A stretch of DNA of 64,000 nt from Streptomyces asoensis (GTDB lineage Bacteria; Actinomycetota; Actinomycetes; Streptomycetales; Streptomycetaceae): NCBI RefSeq assembly GCF_016860545.1, contig NZ_BNEB01000006.1:350988-414987 (forward strand). Reading direction: 5' to 3'. Made by a program: the position numbers and the translations under genes. Positions 30,790 through 41,573 of this stretch are shown one piece after another. The notes beneath the pieces are model-generated. The model was not told the DNA's origin, searched no databases, and saw nothing but the letters and a program-made list of their open reading frames with translations. Position 1 is the stretch's first letter; every line of letters starts with the position of its first letter.

Positions 30790-33700
30790 CTAGGCCCCCA
30801 GTTCGCGGTCGATGAGGTCGAACATCTCGTCGTTGCTGACGGTGGAGAACTCGCGGTCCCCGGAGCCCTCTCCGGGCGTCGTCGCGAGGTCGTCCCCGCT
30901 CACCGTCCACAGCAGCCGTTCCAGGCGTTTGGCCAGGCGGGCCCGGGCCTCGTCGTCGGCAGGCGCGGCGGCGAGCGCGGCCTCGAGGCGTTCCAGCTCG
31001 GGGAAGCCGGGCGGAATGCCGTCGGCGTCTCCCAGACCCATCTCCTGCCGCAGATGACGGGCCACCGCCTCCGGGGTCGGGTGGTCGAAGACCAGCGTGG
31101 CCGGCAGGGCGACACCGGTGGCGGCGCCGACCCGGTTGCGCAGCTCCACGGCCATCAGGGAGTCGAACCCCAGGTCGCGGAAGGGACGGTCGGGTGCGAC
31201 GGCGTCGCGCGCGTTCCCGGTGAGGGTGACGTGGCCCATGACCACTCCCGCGTGGGAGCGGACCAGTTCCAGCAGTTCGCGCTCCTGCTCGGCCCGCGGG
31301 ACACCGGCGAGTCTGGCCCGCAGTCCGTCGGCCGCCTCGTCGGCCGTGGCCGGGTCCGCGTCCCCGTCCCCGGCGCCCCGGGCCAGTGCCCTGACGGCCT
31401 CGGGGATCTCGGAGAACAGGGCGGTGGGCCGCTTGGCGTGGAAGACGGGGGCGAAGCGCTCCCAGCGCAGGTCGATGAGGACCGCCGTGGTCTCGTCACG
31501 GTCGAGGATCCGTCCCAGGGCGGCGGAGGCCGGTTCCGGATCCATCTCGTGGATGCCCTCCAGACGGCCACGGGCGCCGACGTCCCCGGCCGCCATCCCG
31601 GTCCCCGCCCAGGTGCCCCAGGCCACGGAGGTCGCGGGCAGCCCCTGCGCCCGGCGCCTCTCGGCGAGGGCGTCGAGGAAGGCGTTGCCGGGCGCGTAGT
31701 TGCCGAGCGCCGGGAGACCGAAGGTGGCACCGAACGACGAGCAGAGCACGAACGCCGACAGATCCGCGTCCCGGGTCAGCTCGTCCAGGTGGAGCGCACC
31801 CTGCGCCTTCACCCGCAGCACGCGTTCCATCCGCTCGGGGTCCAGCGATTCGATCACTCCGTCGTCCAGCACGGCGGCGGCGTGGACGACGGCCGTCAGC
31901 GGCTGGTCGGCGGGGACGGACGCGAGTACGGCGGCCAGCGCGTCCCGGTCGGCGACGTCGCACGCCACCAGGGACACCTTCGCGCCGGCCGCGGTCAGCT
32001 CCTCCGCCAGTTCCGTGGCGCCGGGCGCCTCGGGGCCGCTCCGGCTGACCAGCACCAGGTGCTCGGCGCCCGTCTGTGCCAGACGACGTGCCAGGTGCCC
32101 GCCGATGCCTCCGGTCCCGCCGGTGACCAGGACGCTGCCGCGCGGCCGCCACTCGCGCACCGCGGGAACCGCCTCGGCCGGCGCCCGCACCAGACGGCGG
32201 ACGTGCACGCCGTCGCCGCGCACGGCCAGGTGGTCCTCCTCGGCGGGCGCGCGGAGCACGGCCGCCAGCCGGGCCACCTCGGTGTCACCGGCGTCCGCGG
32301 GCAGGTCGACGAGACCGCCCCACAGCAGCGGGTGCTCCAGCGCCGCGACGCGGCCCAGACCCCAGGCGTGGGCCTGCGCCGGACTGGCCAGCGGGTCGGA
32401 CGCGCCGGTGGACACGGCCCCCCGCGTGGCGCACCACAGCCGGGGCGGTGCGGGCATCCCCTCACCCGCCTGGACCATCGCCTGCACGAGCGTCACGGTC
32501 GCGGCGAGTCCCGAGGGGACGGCCGGGTACGCGGGATGCGGGGCGTCGTCCAGGGCGAGCAGGGACAGCACCCCGCCCGGCGGCGTCTCACCGGAGCCTG
32601 CGCCGGAGCCCTCGGTGAACGCCTCACGCAGCACATGCGCGAGGCGGTCGCGATCGGCGCCCACCGCGTCCACGACCAGCCGCGTCACTCCGGCGCCCGC
32701 CCGTTCCAGGGCGCGCACGGAACCGGCGGCCCACGGATCGTCCGCGCGGCCCTCGGGTACGACGACGAGCCAATGCCCCCGCGGTTGCCGGTCGGCAGGG
32801 AACCGGGCGGGGCGCCACACCACCCGGTAGCGCCACCCGTCGGCCCGCGACTCCTCCCGACGCCGGCCCCGCCACGACGACAGGGCCGGCAGCAGCGCAC
32901 TGAACGGCTCGTCGGCGGGAACGCCCAGCTCGGTGGTCAGCGTCTCCAGGGCTCCAGCGTCCACCGCGGCCCAGAACCCGGCGTCCACCTCGTCAAGTTC
33001 CCCGGCGTCCTGCTTCGGCGCCGCCCCGGCAGGCTCCTCCAGCCAGTAGCGCCGGCGCCGGAAGGCGTAGGTGGGCAGCTCGATCCGTTGGGCGCCGGTG
33101 CCGGCGAAGAGGGTGTGCCAGTCGACGGCCAGGCCGCGCACGTAGCCCTCGGCGAGGGAGGTCAGTAAGCGCTCCGGACCGCCTTCGTCGCGGCGGAGGG
33201 TGCCGAGCGCGACAGCCTGGGAGTCGGCGTGGTCCTCGAAGGTCTCCTGCATGCCGACGGTCAGGACCGGATGGGGACTGCACTCCACGAAGTAACCGAA
33301 GCCGTCCGCCAGCAGCTCACGGACCGTGGCGTCGAACCGCACCTCCTGGCGCAGGTTCGTCACCCAATAACCGGCGTCCAGATCGCCGGTGTCGATCACC
33401 GAGCCCAAGACAGTTGAGTAGAAGGGCACTTCAGCGGCACGGGGTTCGATGTCCTCGAGGGCCTCGGTGACCTGCTCCCGGATCGACTCCACCTGTGCGG
33501 AGTGGGAGGCGTAGTCCACCGCGATACGACGGGCCCGTATGCCTTCGCCGTCACAGGCGGCCATCAAATCGTCCAGCGCATCCGGCTCACCCGAAACCAC
33601 CGTCGAGGAGGGGCCGTTGACCGAGGCGATCGAGATCCGCTCACCCCACGCCGCGATCAACTCCCGTACCCGGTCCGCGCCCGCGGCCAGCGACACCATG

Positions 33701-35841
33701 CCACCGTGGCCCGACAGGCTCTGCCCGATCGCCCTCGCCCGCAGCACGACCACCCGGGCACCGTCCTCGACGGACAACCCGCCCGCCACCACAGCAGCGG
33801 CAATCTCCCCCTGCGAATGACCGATCACCGCACCCGGCTCGACGCCCACCGAACGCCACATCGCAGCCAGCGACACCATCACCGCCCACAACGACGCCTG
33901 AACAACCACCACATCGTCCAGCGAAGCCGCATCCGGCACACCCCGCACCACATCGGTCACCGACCAGTCCACCAGCGCAGACAGGGCCGCGTCACACTCC
34001 TGGAGCCGCTCCCGGAACACCGGCGACGACTCCCACAACCCCGCACCCATGCCGAGCCACTGCGAGCCCTGGCCCGGGAACACGAACACCACCCGGCCCT
34101 GCTCCCCGGACACCACACCGGCCACGACACCCGGTACCGGCACACCTTCCGCCACCGACCGCAACGCCCCGACCGCCGCGTCCCGATCACCGGCCAGAAC
34201 CACGGCACGGTGCTCCAGAGCCGACCGCGTCTCCACCAGGGAACGCGCCACATCGCCGACGGTCAGCTCGGAGCGCTGCTCGACGAACCCGGCGAGCCGC
34301 CCCGCCTGCGCCCGCAACGCCGCGTCCGAACGACCCGACACCACCCACGGCAGCACGTCCGCCACGAGGTGCGGTTCGCCGGACGGCCTCCGCTCCCCCG
34401 GCCCCGCCTCCGGCGCCTCCTCCAGGATGACGTGGGCGTTGGTGCCGCTGATTCCGAAGGCGGACACGCCCGCCCTGCGGGGGCGATCGTCGTGACCGGT
34501 CCACGGGACGGGTTCGGTGAGCAGCCGGACGGCACCGGACGACCAGTCCACGTGCGGGGTGGGCGCGTCCACGTGCAGGGTCCTGGGCAGGACGCCGTGC
34601 CGCATCGCCTCCACCATCTTGATCACCCCGGCCACGCCGGCGGCGGGGCCTGAGTGGCCGAGGTTGGACTTGATGGAACCGAGCCACAGGGGCCGGTCCT
34701 GCGGGCGTTCCCTGCCATAGGCGGCCAGCAGGGCCTGGGCCTCGATCGGGTCGCCCAGCGTCGTCCCGGTGCCGTGCGCCTCGACGGCGTCCACGTCGGC
34801 CGGGGTGAGCCGTGCGTTGGCGAGCGCGGCGCGGATCACCCGTTCCTGGGCGAGGTCGTTGGGGGCGGACAGGCCGTTGCTCGCGCCGTCCTGGTTGATG
34901 GCGGAGCCCCGGACCACGGCGAGCACGGGGTGGCCGTTGCGGCGGGCGTCGGCGAGCCGTTCCACGAGCAGCACGCCGGCGCCCTCGGACCAGGTGGTGC
35001 CGTCGGCGGCGGCGGCGAAGGCCTTGATGCGCCCGTCCGGGGCCATGCCACGCTGGCGGCTGAACTCCACGAAGGCGTCCGGCACCGGCATCACCGCGAC
35101 CCCGCCCGCCAGGGCCATGGAGCACTCGCCGTCCCGCAGGGCCTGCACGGCCAGGTGCAGGGCGACCAGGGAGGACGAGCAGGCGGTCTCGATGCTGACG
35201 GCCGGTCCTTCCAGGCCGAGGGTGTAGGCGATGCGGCCCGATGCGACGCTCGCCATGGTGCCGGTGACGACGTAGCCCTCGACGGACTCGGGGGTCTCCC
35301 GCAGCCGGGAGACGTAGCCGGAGTTGACGATGCCGGTGTAGACGCCGACCTGCGCGCCCTTGAGGGTGAGGGGGTCGATGCCCGCCCGTTCACACGCCTC
35401 CCAGGAGGTCTCCAGCAGCAGGCGCTGCTGGGGGTCCATGCCGAGCGCCTCGCGTGGGGTGATGCCGAAGAACGCGGCGTCGAAGTCGGCGGCGTCGTGC
35501 AGGAACCCGCCCTCCCTGACGTAGCTGGTGCCGCGGTGGTCCGGGTCCGGGTGGTAGAGCGCGTCGAGGTCCCAGCCGCGGTCGGCGGGGAAGGGCGTGA
35601 TGGCGTCCCGTCCCGAGTCGACCAACTCCCACAGCCGCTCGGGGGAATCGCAGCCGCCCGGGTAGCGGCAGGCCATGCCGATGATCGCGATCGGCTGCCC
35701 GGCGGCGGCCTCGGCCTCCCGCAGACGGTGCCGGGCCTGGCCCAGCTCGGCGGTGACCCGCTTGAGGTAGTCGCGGAGCTTCGCCTCGGTACCGCCGTCG
35801 CCGCTGCCGCCCCTGCTGCCGTCCTTGCTGCCGTTGGACAT
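30790..35841 (-). CDS. Type I PKS, module F: KS-AT-KR-ACP
   Basis: A 1683-residue module. A Gly/Ser-rich leader precedes the docking helix (AKLRDYLKRVTAELGQARHR). The KS (about 50-470) has TACSSS, here in IETACSSS. The AT (about 584-880) has GHSQGE and YASHS, predicting methylmalonyl-CoA. There is no DH or ER. The KR (about 1234-1420) has GGTGGIGG, the B-type LDD (about 1327) and Tyr in GNYAPGN (about 1382) with the catalytic Ser in place. The ACP is near 1560 (DLGFDSL). The C-terminal docking tail is DEMFDLIDRELGA. A TTA codon at 33166-33168 (Leu892) replaces the Phe found in sister modules. It should produce the C9 hydroxyl and C8 methyl. It is only five bases from module G's gene, so translation is likely coupled. 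Confidence 0.95.
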   Translation of the reverse strand: MSNGSKDGSRGGSGDGGTEAKLRDYLKRVTAELGQARHRLREAEAAAGQPIAIIGMACRYPGGCDSPERLWELVDSGRDAITPFPADRGWDLDALYHPDPDHRGTSYVREGGFLHDAADFDAAFFGITPREALGMDPQQRLLLETSWEACERAGIDPLTLKGAQVGVYTGIVNSGYVSRLRETPESVEGYVVTGTMASVASGRIAYTLGLEGPAVSIETACSSSLVALHLAVQALRDGECSMALAGGVAVMPVPDAFVEFSRQRGMAPDGRIKAFAAAADGTTWSEGAGVLLVERLADARRNGHPVLAVVRGSAINQDGASNGLSAPNDLAQERVIRAALANARLTPADVDAVEAHGTGTTLGDPIEAQALLAAYGRERPQDRPLWLGSIKSNLGHSGPAAGVAGVIKMVEAMRHGVLPRTLHVDAPTPHVDWSSGAVRLLTEPVPWTGHDDRPRRAGVSAFGISGTNAHVILEEAPEAGPGERRPSGEPHLVADVLPWVVSGRSDAALRAQAGRLAGFVEQRSELTVGDVARSLVETRSALEHRAVVLAGDRDAAVGALRSVAEGVPVPGVVAGVVSGEQGRVVFVFPGQGSQWLGMGAGLWESSPVFRERLQECDAALSALVDWSVTDVVRGVPDAASLDDVVVVQASLWAVMVSLAAMWRSVGVEPGAVIGHSQGEIAAAVVAGGLSVEDGARVVVLRARAIGQSLSGHGGMVSLAAGADRVRELIAAWGERISIASVNGPSSTVVSGEPDALDDLMAACDGEGIRARRIAVDYASHSAQVESIREQVTEALEDIEPRAAEVPFYSTVLGSVIDTGDLDAGYWVTNLRQEVRFDATVRELLADGFGYFVECSPHPVLTVGMQETFEDHADSQAVALGTLRRDEGGPERLLTSLAEGYVRGLAVDWHTLFAGTGAQRIELPTYAFRRRRYWLEEPAGAAPKQDAGELDEVDAGFWAAVDAGALETLTTELGVPADEPFSALLPALSSWRGRRREESRADGWRYRVVWRPARFPADRQPRGHWLVVVPEGRADDPWAAGSVRALERAGAGVTRLVVDAVGADRDRLAHVLREAFTEGSGAGSGETPPGGVLSLLALDDAPHPAYPAVPSGLAATVTLVQAMVQAGEGMPAPPRLWCATRGAVSTGASDPLASPAQAHAWGLGRVAALEHPLLWGGLVDLPADAGDTEVARLAAVLRAPAEEDHLAVRGDGVHVRRLVRAPAEAVPAVREWRPRGSVLVTGGTGGIGGHLARRLAQTGAEHLVLVSRSGPEAPGATELAEELTAAGAKVSLVACDVADRDALAAVLASVPADQPLTAVVHAAAVLDDGVIESLDPERMERVLRVKAQGALHLDELTRDADLSAFVLCSSFGATFGLPALGNYAPGNAFLDALAERRRAQGLPATSVAWGTWAGTGMAAGDVGARGRLEGIHEMDPEPASAALGRILDRDETTAVLIDLRWERFAPVFHAKRPTALFSEIPEAVRALARGAGDGDADPATADEAADGLRARLAGVPRAEQERELLELVRSHAGVVMGHVTLTGNARDAVAPDRPFRDLGFDSLMAVELRNRVGAATGVALPATLVFDHPTPEAVARHLRQEMGLGDADGIPPGFPELERLEAALAAAPADDEARARLAKRLERLLWTVSGDDLATTPGEGSGDREFSTVSNDEMFDLIDRELGA

Positions 35842-35931
35842 CTTCCCCAGAACTCCTTCGCAAGCCGTACGAGCGATGTGCGGCGCGGGTGCGCCCGCGG
35901 CGGGTTCTCCGCGTGGTGGGTGGCGGGGACC

Positions 35932-38900
35932 TCAGCCGGCTCCGCCGAGCTCCTGGTCGATGAGCGCGAACATCTCGTCGTCCGAAGCGGCGTCGAGGTC
36001 TCCCCGGTCGAGGACGCCCTCCTCGCCGTCCGGTTCACCGCTCCACTTCCACAGCAGCGCTTCCAGGCGCCGCGTGATCCTGTCGCGGGTGACGGCGTCC
36101 GCGGCGAGGCCGGACAAGCTCGCGTCGAGCCGCTCCAGGTCGGCGAGGACGGGGGTTGCGGAATCCTCCCCGGTCCCCGGTGCGATCTCGTCGAGCAGGA
36201 AACGCACCAGGGCCGCGGGGGTCGGGTAGGTGAAGACCAGCGTGGGCGGCAGCCGCAGGCCGGTCGCGGCGCCGAGCCGGTTGCGCAGCTCCACGGCGGT
36301 CAGGGAGTCGAAGCCCAGCTCCTTGAACGCCCGGTCGGCCTCCACGTCGTCCACGGTCGCGTGCCGCAGGACCGCCGCGACCTCGGTGCGCACCAGGTCG
36401 AGCAGGATCCTGCGCCGCTCGGCCTCGGGCACCACGGCCAGCCCGCGGGCGAGACCGGTGCCCGCCGCCGTGCCCGGTCCCGCGGCCGCCGCGCGACGGG
36501 CGGGGACGCGCACCAGGCGGCGCAGCGGTGCGGGGAGCGTCCCCGAGGCCGCGGCGGCCTCGAGCGCCGGGAGGTCGAGCCGTACCGGCACGGTGAGGGC
36601 GGCGCCGTCCGCCAGGGCCGCGTCCAGCAGCCCCAGCCCTTCCTCCGGGGAGAAGGGCCGCACTCCCCCGCCCGCCGCCCTGCCGTCGTCCTCCCCCAGG
36701 GCCCAGGGGCCCCAGGCCAGGGAGACGGCCGGCAGGCCGAGGGCGCGCCGGCGTGCGGCGAGGGCGTCGAGGAAGGCGTTGGCGGCGGCGAGGTTGGCCT
36801 GTCCGGCGTTGCCGAGCGTGCCGGCGGCCGACGAGAACAGGACGAACGCCGACAGTTCGCGGTCGCGGGTCAGTTCGTGCAGGACGAGCGCGGCGTCGGC
36901 CTTCGGCCGCAGCACCCGTCCCATCTGCGGGGCGGTCAGGGACGCGGTGAGGGCGTCGTCCAGCACCCCGGCCGCGTGCACCACTGCGGTCAGCGGACGG
37001 TTCCCCGGCACGGAGTCGACGACGTCCGCCAGGGCGTCCCGGTCGGCCGCGTCGCAGGCCACGACGTCCACGGTGTCGGCACCCAGCCCGCGCAGCTCCT
37101 CCGCGAGGGCCCCGGCACCGGGGGCGTCCGGGCCTCGGCGGGACACCAGCAGCAGGTGCCGCGCCCCGTGGGCGGCCACGAGGTGCCGGGCGACGAGGGC
37201 GCCGGAGGTTCCGGTGCCGCCGGTGATCAGCACGGTGCCGGATTCGGGGAACGGCGCCGCGGCGCCCTCCACCGTCCCCGCGCGCACCAGGCGTGGCACC
37301 AGCACGGTGCCGTTCCGCACGGCCAGTTGCGGCTCGCCCGCCTCCAGCGCGGCGGCTGCCGCTGCCGCGAGCGCCGTGCGGGACCCCTCGTGGTCGTCCA
37401 CGTCCACCAGGAGGAACCTGCCGGGCGGGTACTCGGCCTGCGCGGACCGGACCAGGCCCCACAGTGGGGCGTGGACGAGGTCGGTGATCCGGTCGCCGGG
37501 TGCGGCGGCCACCGCCTCGCTGGTCACCAGCACCAGAGGGACGGATTCGGAGCGCTGGTCGACGAGCCATTTCTGCACCAGGCCGAGGGCCTCCGCGGCC
37601 GCCTCGTGCACCCGTGGGGCGAGCGCGGCAGCGGGGTCGGCCGCCGGAAACGCCGCGAACGAGGCGAGGGCGAGACCCGGTTCGGCGTCCCGCTCCGCGT
37701 CCGAGCCGATCCCGAGCTCGTCCGGGCCGACCACGGTCCACCCGCCGACGGGGGCGGCCGCGGAGAGCGGCCGGTCGAACGGGGCCCACTCGAGTCGGAA
37801 CAGCGCGTCCCGGAGCGCCCCCGGGGCACCGGCCAGCTCCTCGGGGCTGTGCCCGCGCAGTCGCACCTCGGCGACCGAGGCCACCGGGGCACCGGCCGCG
37901 TCGGCGAGGAACAGCGACACGGCGCCGGGTCCGGCGGGCCGGATCCGGACCCGCAGCAAGGTGGCGCCCACCGCGTGCAGGGCGAGGCCGTGCCACTCGG
38001 CCGGCAGCAGCACCGCCGGGTCGGCGCCGTCCAGGTGATCGAGCAGCACGGGGTGCAGGGCGGCGTCCAGCAGGGCCGGGTGCAGACCGAACGCGCCCGC
38101 GCCCCGCGCCTGTTCCTCCGTCAGCGCGACCTCGGCGAAGAGGTCCCCGCCCCGTCGCCACAGGGCCCGCAGCCCCTGGAACGCGGGACCGTACCCGTAC
38201 CCGGCGGAAGCCAGCCGCTCGTACACCTCACCGGTCCCCACGGGCACGGCGTCCTCGGGCGGCCACACACCGGCCGGCTCCCCGGCAGGGGCCGTGGACG
38301 GGGACGCCGCCACGGTGCCCCGGGCGTGCCGGGTCCACGGGGTGTCGGGCAACGCGTCGCCGGGGCGCGCGTAGAGCGCCAGGTCGCGCCGCCCCTCGCC
38401 GTCCGGTGCGCCGACGGACAACTGGACCTGCACGCCGCCTCCCTCGGGCAGCGGCAGCCCCGCCTCCACGACCAGCGTCTCCACGCGGTCGGCACCGGCC
38501 TGCACCGCAGCGGCGAGCGCCAGTTCGGCGACGGTGGCGCCGCCGACCAGCGCCCTGCCATGGACGGCGTGGTCGGCCAGCCAGGGCTGGGCCCGGCGGG
38601 AGAGCAGCCCGGTGAGCAGCAGCCGCTCGTCGTCCGCCACCCCGACCGTTGCTCCCAGCAGCGGATGACCGCTGTCACCGAGCCCGAGACCGGCCGGGTC
38701 GGTGACGGACGCGGCACCCCCGTCGAGCCAGTAACGCCTGCGCTGGAACGCGTAGGTCGGCAGGTCGAGCAGCGGCTCGTCGTCACCTGTCCCGGCGAAG
38801 ACGGCGTTCCAGTCGACGGACAGGCCGCGCACGTAGCCCTCGGCGAGGGAGGTCAAGAAGCGCTCCGGACCGCCTTCGTCGCGGCGGAGGGTGCCGAGCG

Positions 38901-41520
38901 CCACGGCCTGGACGTCCGCGACGTCGTCGAAGGTCTCCTGCATGCCGACGGTCAGGACCGGGTGAGGGCTGCATTCCACGAAGTAACCGAAGCCGTCCGC
39001 CAGCAACTCACGGACCGTGACGTCGAACCGCACCTCCTGACGCAGATTGGTCACCCAATAACCGGCATCCAGGCCGCTCGTGTCGATCACCGAACCGGTC
39101 ACCGTCGAGTAGAACGGGACGTGCGCGGTACGGGGTTCAACGTCCGCGAGGGCGTCGGTGACCTGCTCCCGGATCGACTCCACCTGCGGCGAGTGCGAGG
39201 CGTAATCCACCGCGATACGACGCGCCCGTATCCCTTCGCTCTCGCAGGCAGCCATCAGCTCGTCCAAAGCCACCGGCTCACCCGAAACCACCGTCGACGA
39301 GGGGCCGTTGACCGAGGCGATCGAGATACGTTCACCCCAGCCCGCGATCAACTCCCTTACCCGGTCCGCACCCGTGGCCACCGACACCATCCCGCCGTGG
39401 CCCGACAGGCTCCGCGCGATCGCCCTCGCCCGCAGCACGACCACCCGGGCACCGTCCTCGACGGACAACCCACCCGCCACCACAGCAGCAGCGATCTCGC
39501 CCTGCGAATGCCCGATCACCGCACCCGGCTCCACACCCACCGAACGCCACACCGCCGCCAGCGACACCATCACCGCCCACAACGACGCCTGAACAACCAC
39601 CACATCGTCCAGCGAAGCCGCATCCGGCACACCCCGCACCACATCGGTCACCGACCAGTCCACCAGCACAGACAGCGCCGCGTCACACTCCTGAAGCCGC
39701 TCCCGGAACACCGGCGACGACTCCCACAACCCCGCACCCATCCCGAGCCACTGCGAGCCCTGACCCGGGAACACGAACACCACCCGGCCGGCCAGTTCCT
39801 GTTCGGTCCCGTCCGTCAGAGTGACGCCGTGCACCACACGTGCGTCCGGGTGCCCGCCGGACACGGCGGCCAGGGCGGCGAGGGCCTCGTCGCGGTCGGC
39901 TGCCAGGAGTACGGCGCGGTGTTCCAGCGCGGCACGGGCGGTGGCCAGGGTGCGGCCGACGCCGTCGAGGGGGGTTCCGGGGTTCTCGCTCAGGTGGGCG
40001 CTCAGGAGTTCCGCCTGGTCGCGCAGTGCGGGTGCGGAGCGTGCCGAGAGCGGCCACGGCACGGTCGCCGCGGTGAGCCCGGACAGTGGGCGTGGGGCGG
40101 GCGCGGGCTCGGTGGCGGTGGGGTTCGCGGCCGGGGCCTGTTCGAGGACGACGTGGGTGTTGGTGCCGCTGATGCCGAACGCGGACACGCCGGCCCGGCG
40201 CGGGCGGTCACCGGTGTCGGGCCACGGCCGGGGTTCGCTGAGCAGGCGCACGGTGCCGGGGGACCAGTCGACGTGGGGTGTGGGCTCGTCGGCGTGCAGC
40301 GTCTTGGGCAGGACGCCGTGCCGCATGGCCTGCACCATCTTGATGACGCCCGCGACCCCGGCCGCGGCCGAGGTGTGGCCGATGTTGGACTTGACGGAGC
40401 CCAGCCACAACGGGCGCTCCTTGGGGCGGCGTTCGCCGTAGGTGGACAGGAGGGCGTGGGCTTCGATGGGGTCGCCGAGCGGGGTGCCGGTGCCGTGCGC
40501 CTCGACCGCGTCCACCTCGTCGGGGGACACGCGGGCGTTGCGCAGGGCGGCGCGGATCACGCGCTCCTGGGCGGGGCCGTTGGGTGCGGTGAGGCCGTTG
40601 CTGGCGCCGTCCTGGTTGACGGCCGAGCCCCGGACCACGGCGAGGACCTGGTGACCGTTGCGACGGGCGTCGCGGAGCCGCTCCACGAGCAGCAGGCCCA
40701 GCCCTTCGGCCGGGCCGAAGCCGTCGGCGGAGGCGGAGAACGCGCGGCACCTTCCGTCGGGGGACAGTGCGCGCTGCCGGCTGAACTCGGCGTACCCGAC
40801 CGCGGTGGACATCACGGTGACGCCACCGGCGACGGCCAGGGAGCACTCGCCCGAGCGCAGCGCCTGGGCGGCCAGGTGCAAGGCGACCAGAGAGGAGGAG
40901 CAGGCCGCGTCCACGGTGACCGCGAGTCCTTCGAGGCCGAAGGTGTAGGCGATCCGCCCGGACATGACGCTGGCGAAGTTGCCGGTGGCGTAGTAGCCCT
41001 CGACGGACTCGGGGATCCTGGGCAGCTCCCAGCCGTAGTCCGCCGAGCTGAAGCCGATGAAGGTGCCGGTGGGGCTGCCCTTGAGCGATGTGGGGTCGAT
41101 GCCGGAGCGTTCGAACAGCTCCCACGCGCCTTCCAGCAGCAGCCGCTGCTGGGGGTCCATGGCCAGGGCCTCCCGGGGGGAGATGCCGAAGAACCCGGCG
41201 TCGAAGTCGGTGACGCCGTGCAGGAAGCCGCCGGCGCGGACGTAGTTCTTCCCGCTGCGGGCGGGGTCGGGGTCGTACTGGCCCTCGACGTCCCACCCCC
41301 GGTCGGTGGGGAAACCGGTGACGGCGTCGCCGCCGCGGGCGACGAGCTCCCACAGGTCCTCCGGGGAGTCGACCCCGCCCGGGTAGCGGCAGGCCATCCC
41401 GACGATGGCGACAGGTTCGCTGTGCGCCGCCTCGGCCTCGCGCAGGCGGCGCTGCGTCTGGCGGAGGTCGCCCGTCACCCGCTTCAGATACTCGAGCAGT
41501 TTCTCTTCGTTCTCTGCCAT
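35932..41520 (-). CDS. Type I PKS, module E: KS-AT-DH0-KR0-ACP
   Basis: A 1862-residue module. The start ATG at 41520 opens the docking helix MAENEEKLLEYLKRVTGDLR. The KS has an intact Cys (DAACSSS, about 207). The AT has YASHS, predicting methylmalonyl-CoA. The DH has HAVHGRALVG from His984: the motif's Pro is Gly993. The KR has a disturbed cofactor loop (GGTGTSGA) and the catalytic Tyr is Leu1577 (GQANLAAAN; codon 36790-36792), although LDD and Ser remain. Both reductive domains are therefore predicted to be inactive, leaving a ketone (C11). The ACP (ELGFDSL) and docking tail (DEMFALIDQELGG) are normal. This matches the beta-hydroxy ketone of lasalocid/lysocellin-type polyethers. Confidence 0.94.
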   Translation of the reverse strand: MAENEEKLLEYLKRVTGDLRQTQRRLREAEAAHSEPVAIVGMACRYPGGVDSPEDLWELVARGGDAVTGFPTDRGWDVEGQYDPDPARSGKNYVRAGGFLHGVTDFDAGFFGISPREALAMDPQQRLLLEGAWELFERSGIDPTSLKGSPTGTFIGFSSADYGWELPRIPESVEGYYATGNFASVMSGRIAYTFGLEGLAVTVDAACSSSLVALHLAAQALRSGECSLAVAGGVTVMSTAVGYAEFSRQRALSPDGRCRAFSASADGFGPAEGLGLLLVERLRDARRNGHQVLAVVRGSAVNQDGASNGLTAPNGPAQERVIRAALRNARVSPDEVDAVEAHGTGTPLGDPIEAHALLSTYGERRPKERPLWLGSVKSNIGHTSAAAGVAGVIKMVQAMRHGVLPKTLHADEPTPHVDWSPGTVRLLSEPRPWPDTGDRPRRAGVSAFGISGTNTHVVLEQAPAANPTATEPAPAPRPLSGLTAATVPWPLSARSAPALRDQAELLSAHLSENPGTPLDGVGRTLATARAALEHRAVLLAADRDEALAALAAVSGGHPDARVVHGVTLTDGTEQELAGRVVFVFPGQGSQWLGMGAGLWESSPVFRERLQECDAALSVLVDWSVTDVVRGVPDAASLDDVVVVQASLWAVMVSLAAVWRSVGVEPGAVIGHSQGEIAAAVVAGGLSVEDGARVVVLRARAIARSLSGHGGMVSVATGADRVRELIAGWGERISIASVNGPSSTVVSGEPVALDELMAACESEGIRARRIAVDYASHSPQVESIREQVTDALADVEPRTAHVPFYSTVTGSVIDTSGLDAGYWVTNLRQEVRFDVTVRELLADGFGYFVECSPHPVLTVGMQETFDDVADVQAVALGTLRRDEGGPERFLTSLAEGYVRGLSVDWNAVFAGTGDDEPLLDLPTYAFQRRRYWLDGGAASVTDPAGLGLGDSGHPLLGATVGVADDERLLLTGLLSRRAQPWLADHAVHGRALVGGATVAELALAAAVQAGADRVETLVVEAGLPLPEGGGVQVQLSVGAPDGEGRRDLALYARPGDALPDTPWTRHARGTVAASPSTAPAGEPAGVWPPEDAVPVGTGEVYERLASAGYGYGPAFQGLRALWRRGGDLFAEVALTEEQARGAGAFGLHPALLDAALHPVLLDHLDGADPAVLLPAEWHGLALHAVGATLLRVRIRPAGPGAVSLFLADAAGAPVASVAEVRLRGHSPEELAGAPGALRDALFRLEWAPFDRPLSAAAPVGGWTVVGPDELGIGSDAERDAEPGLALASFAAFPAADPAAALAPRVHEAAAEALGLVQKWLVDQRSESVPLVLVTSEAVAAAPGDRITDLVHAPLWGLVRSAQAEYPPGRFLLVDVDDHEGSRTALAAAAAAALEAGEPQLAVRNGTVLVPRLVRAGTVEGAAAPFPESGTVLITGGTGTSGALVARHLVAAHGARHLLLVSRRGPDAPGAGALAEELRGLGADTVDVVACDAADRDALADVVDSVPGNRPLTAVVHAAGVLDDALTASLTAPQMGRVLRPKADAALVLHELTRDRELSAFVLFSSAAGTLGNAGQANLAAANAFLDALAARRRALGLPAVSLAWGPWALGEDDGRAAGGGVRPFSPEEGLGLLDAALADGAALTVPVRLDLPALEAAAASGTLPAPLRRLVRVPARRAAAAGPGTAAGTGLARGLAVVPEAERRRILLDLVRTEVAAVLRHATVDDVEADRAFKELGFDSLTAVELRNRLGAATGLRLPPTLVFTYPTPAALVRFLLDEIAPGTGEDSATPVLADLERLDASLSGLAADAVTRDRITRRLEALLWKWSGEPDGEEGVLDRGDLDAASDDEMFALIDQELGGAG

Positions 41521-41573
41521 TGCCTCTGGTCCCCCAGTCGCGCGTCGAGTCCGTGCCGTGTCCGGGCGGCGGG

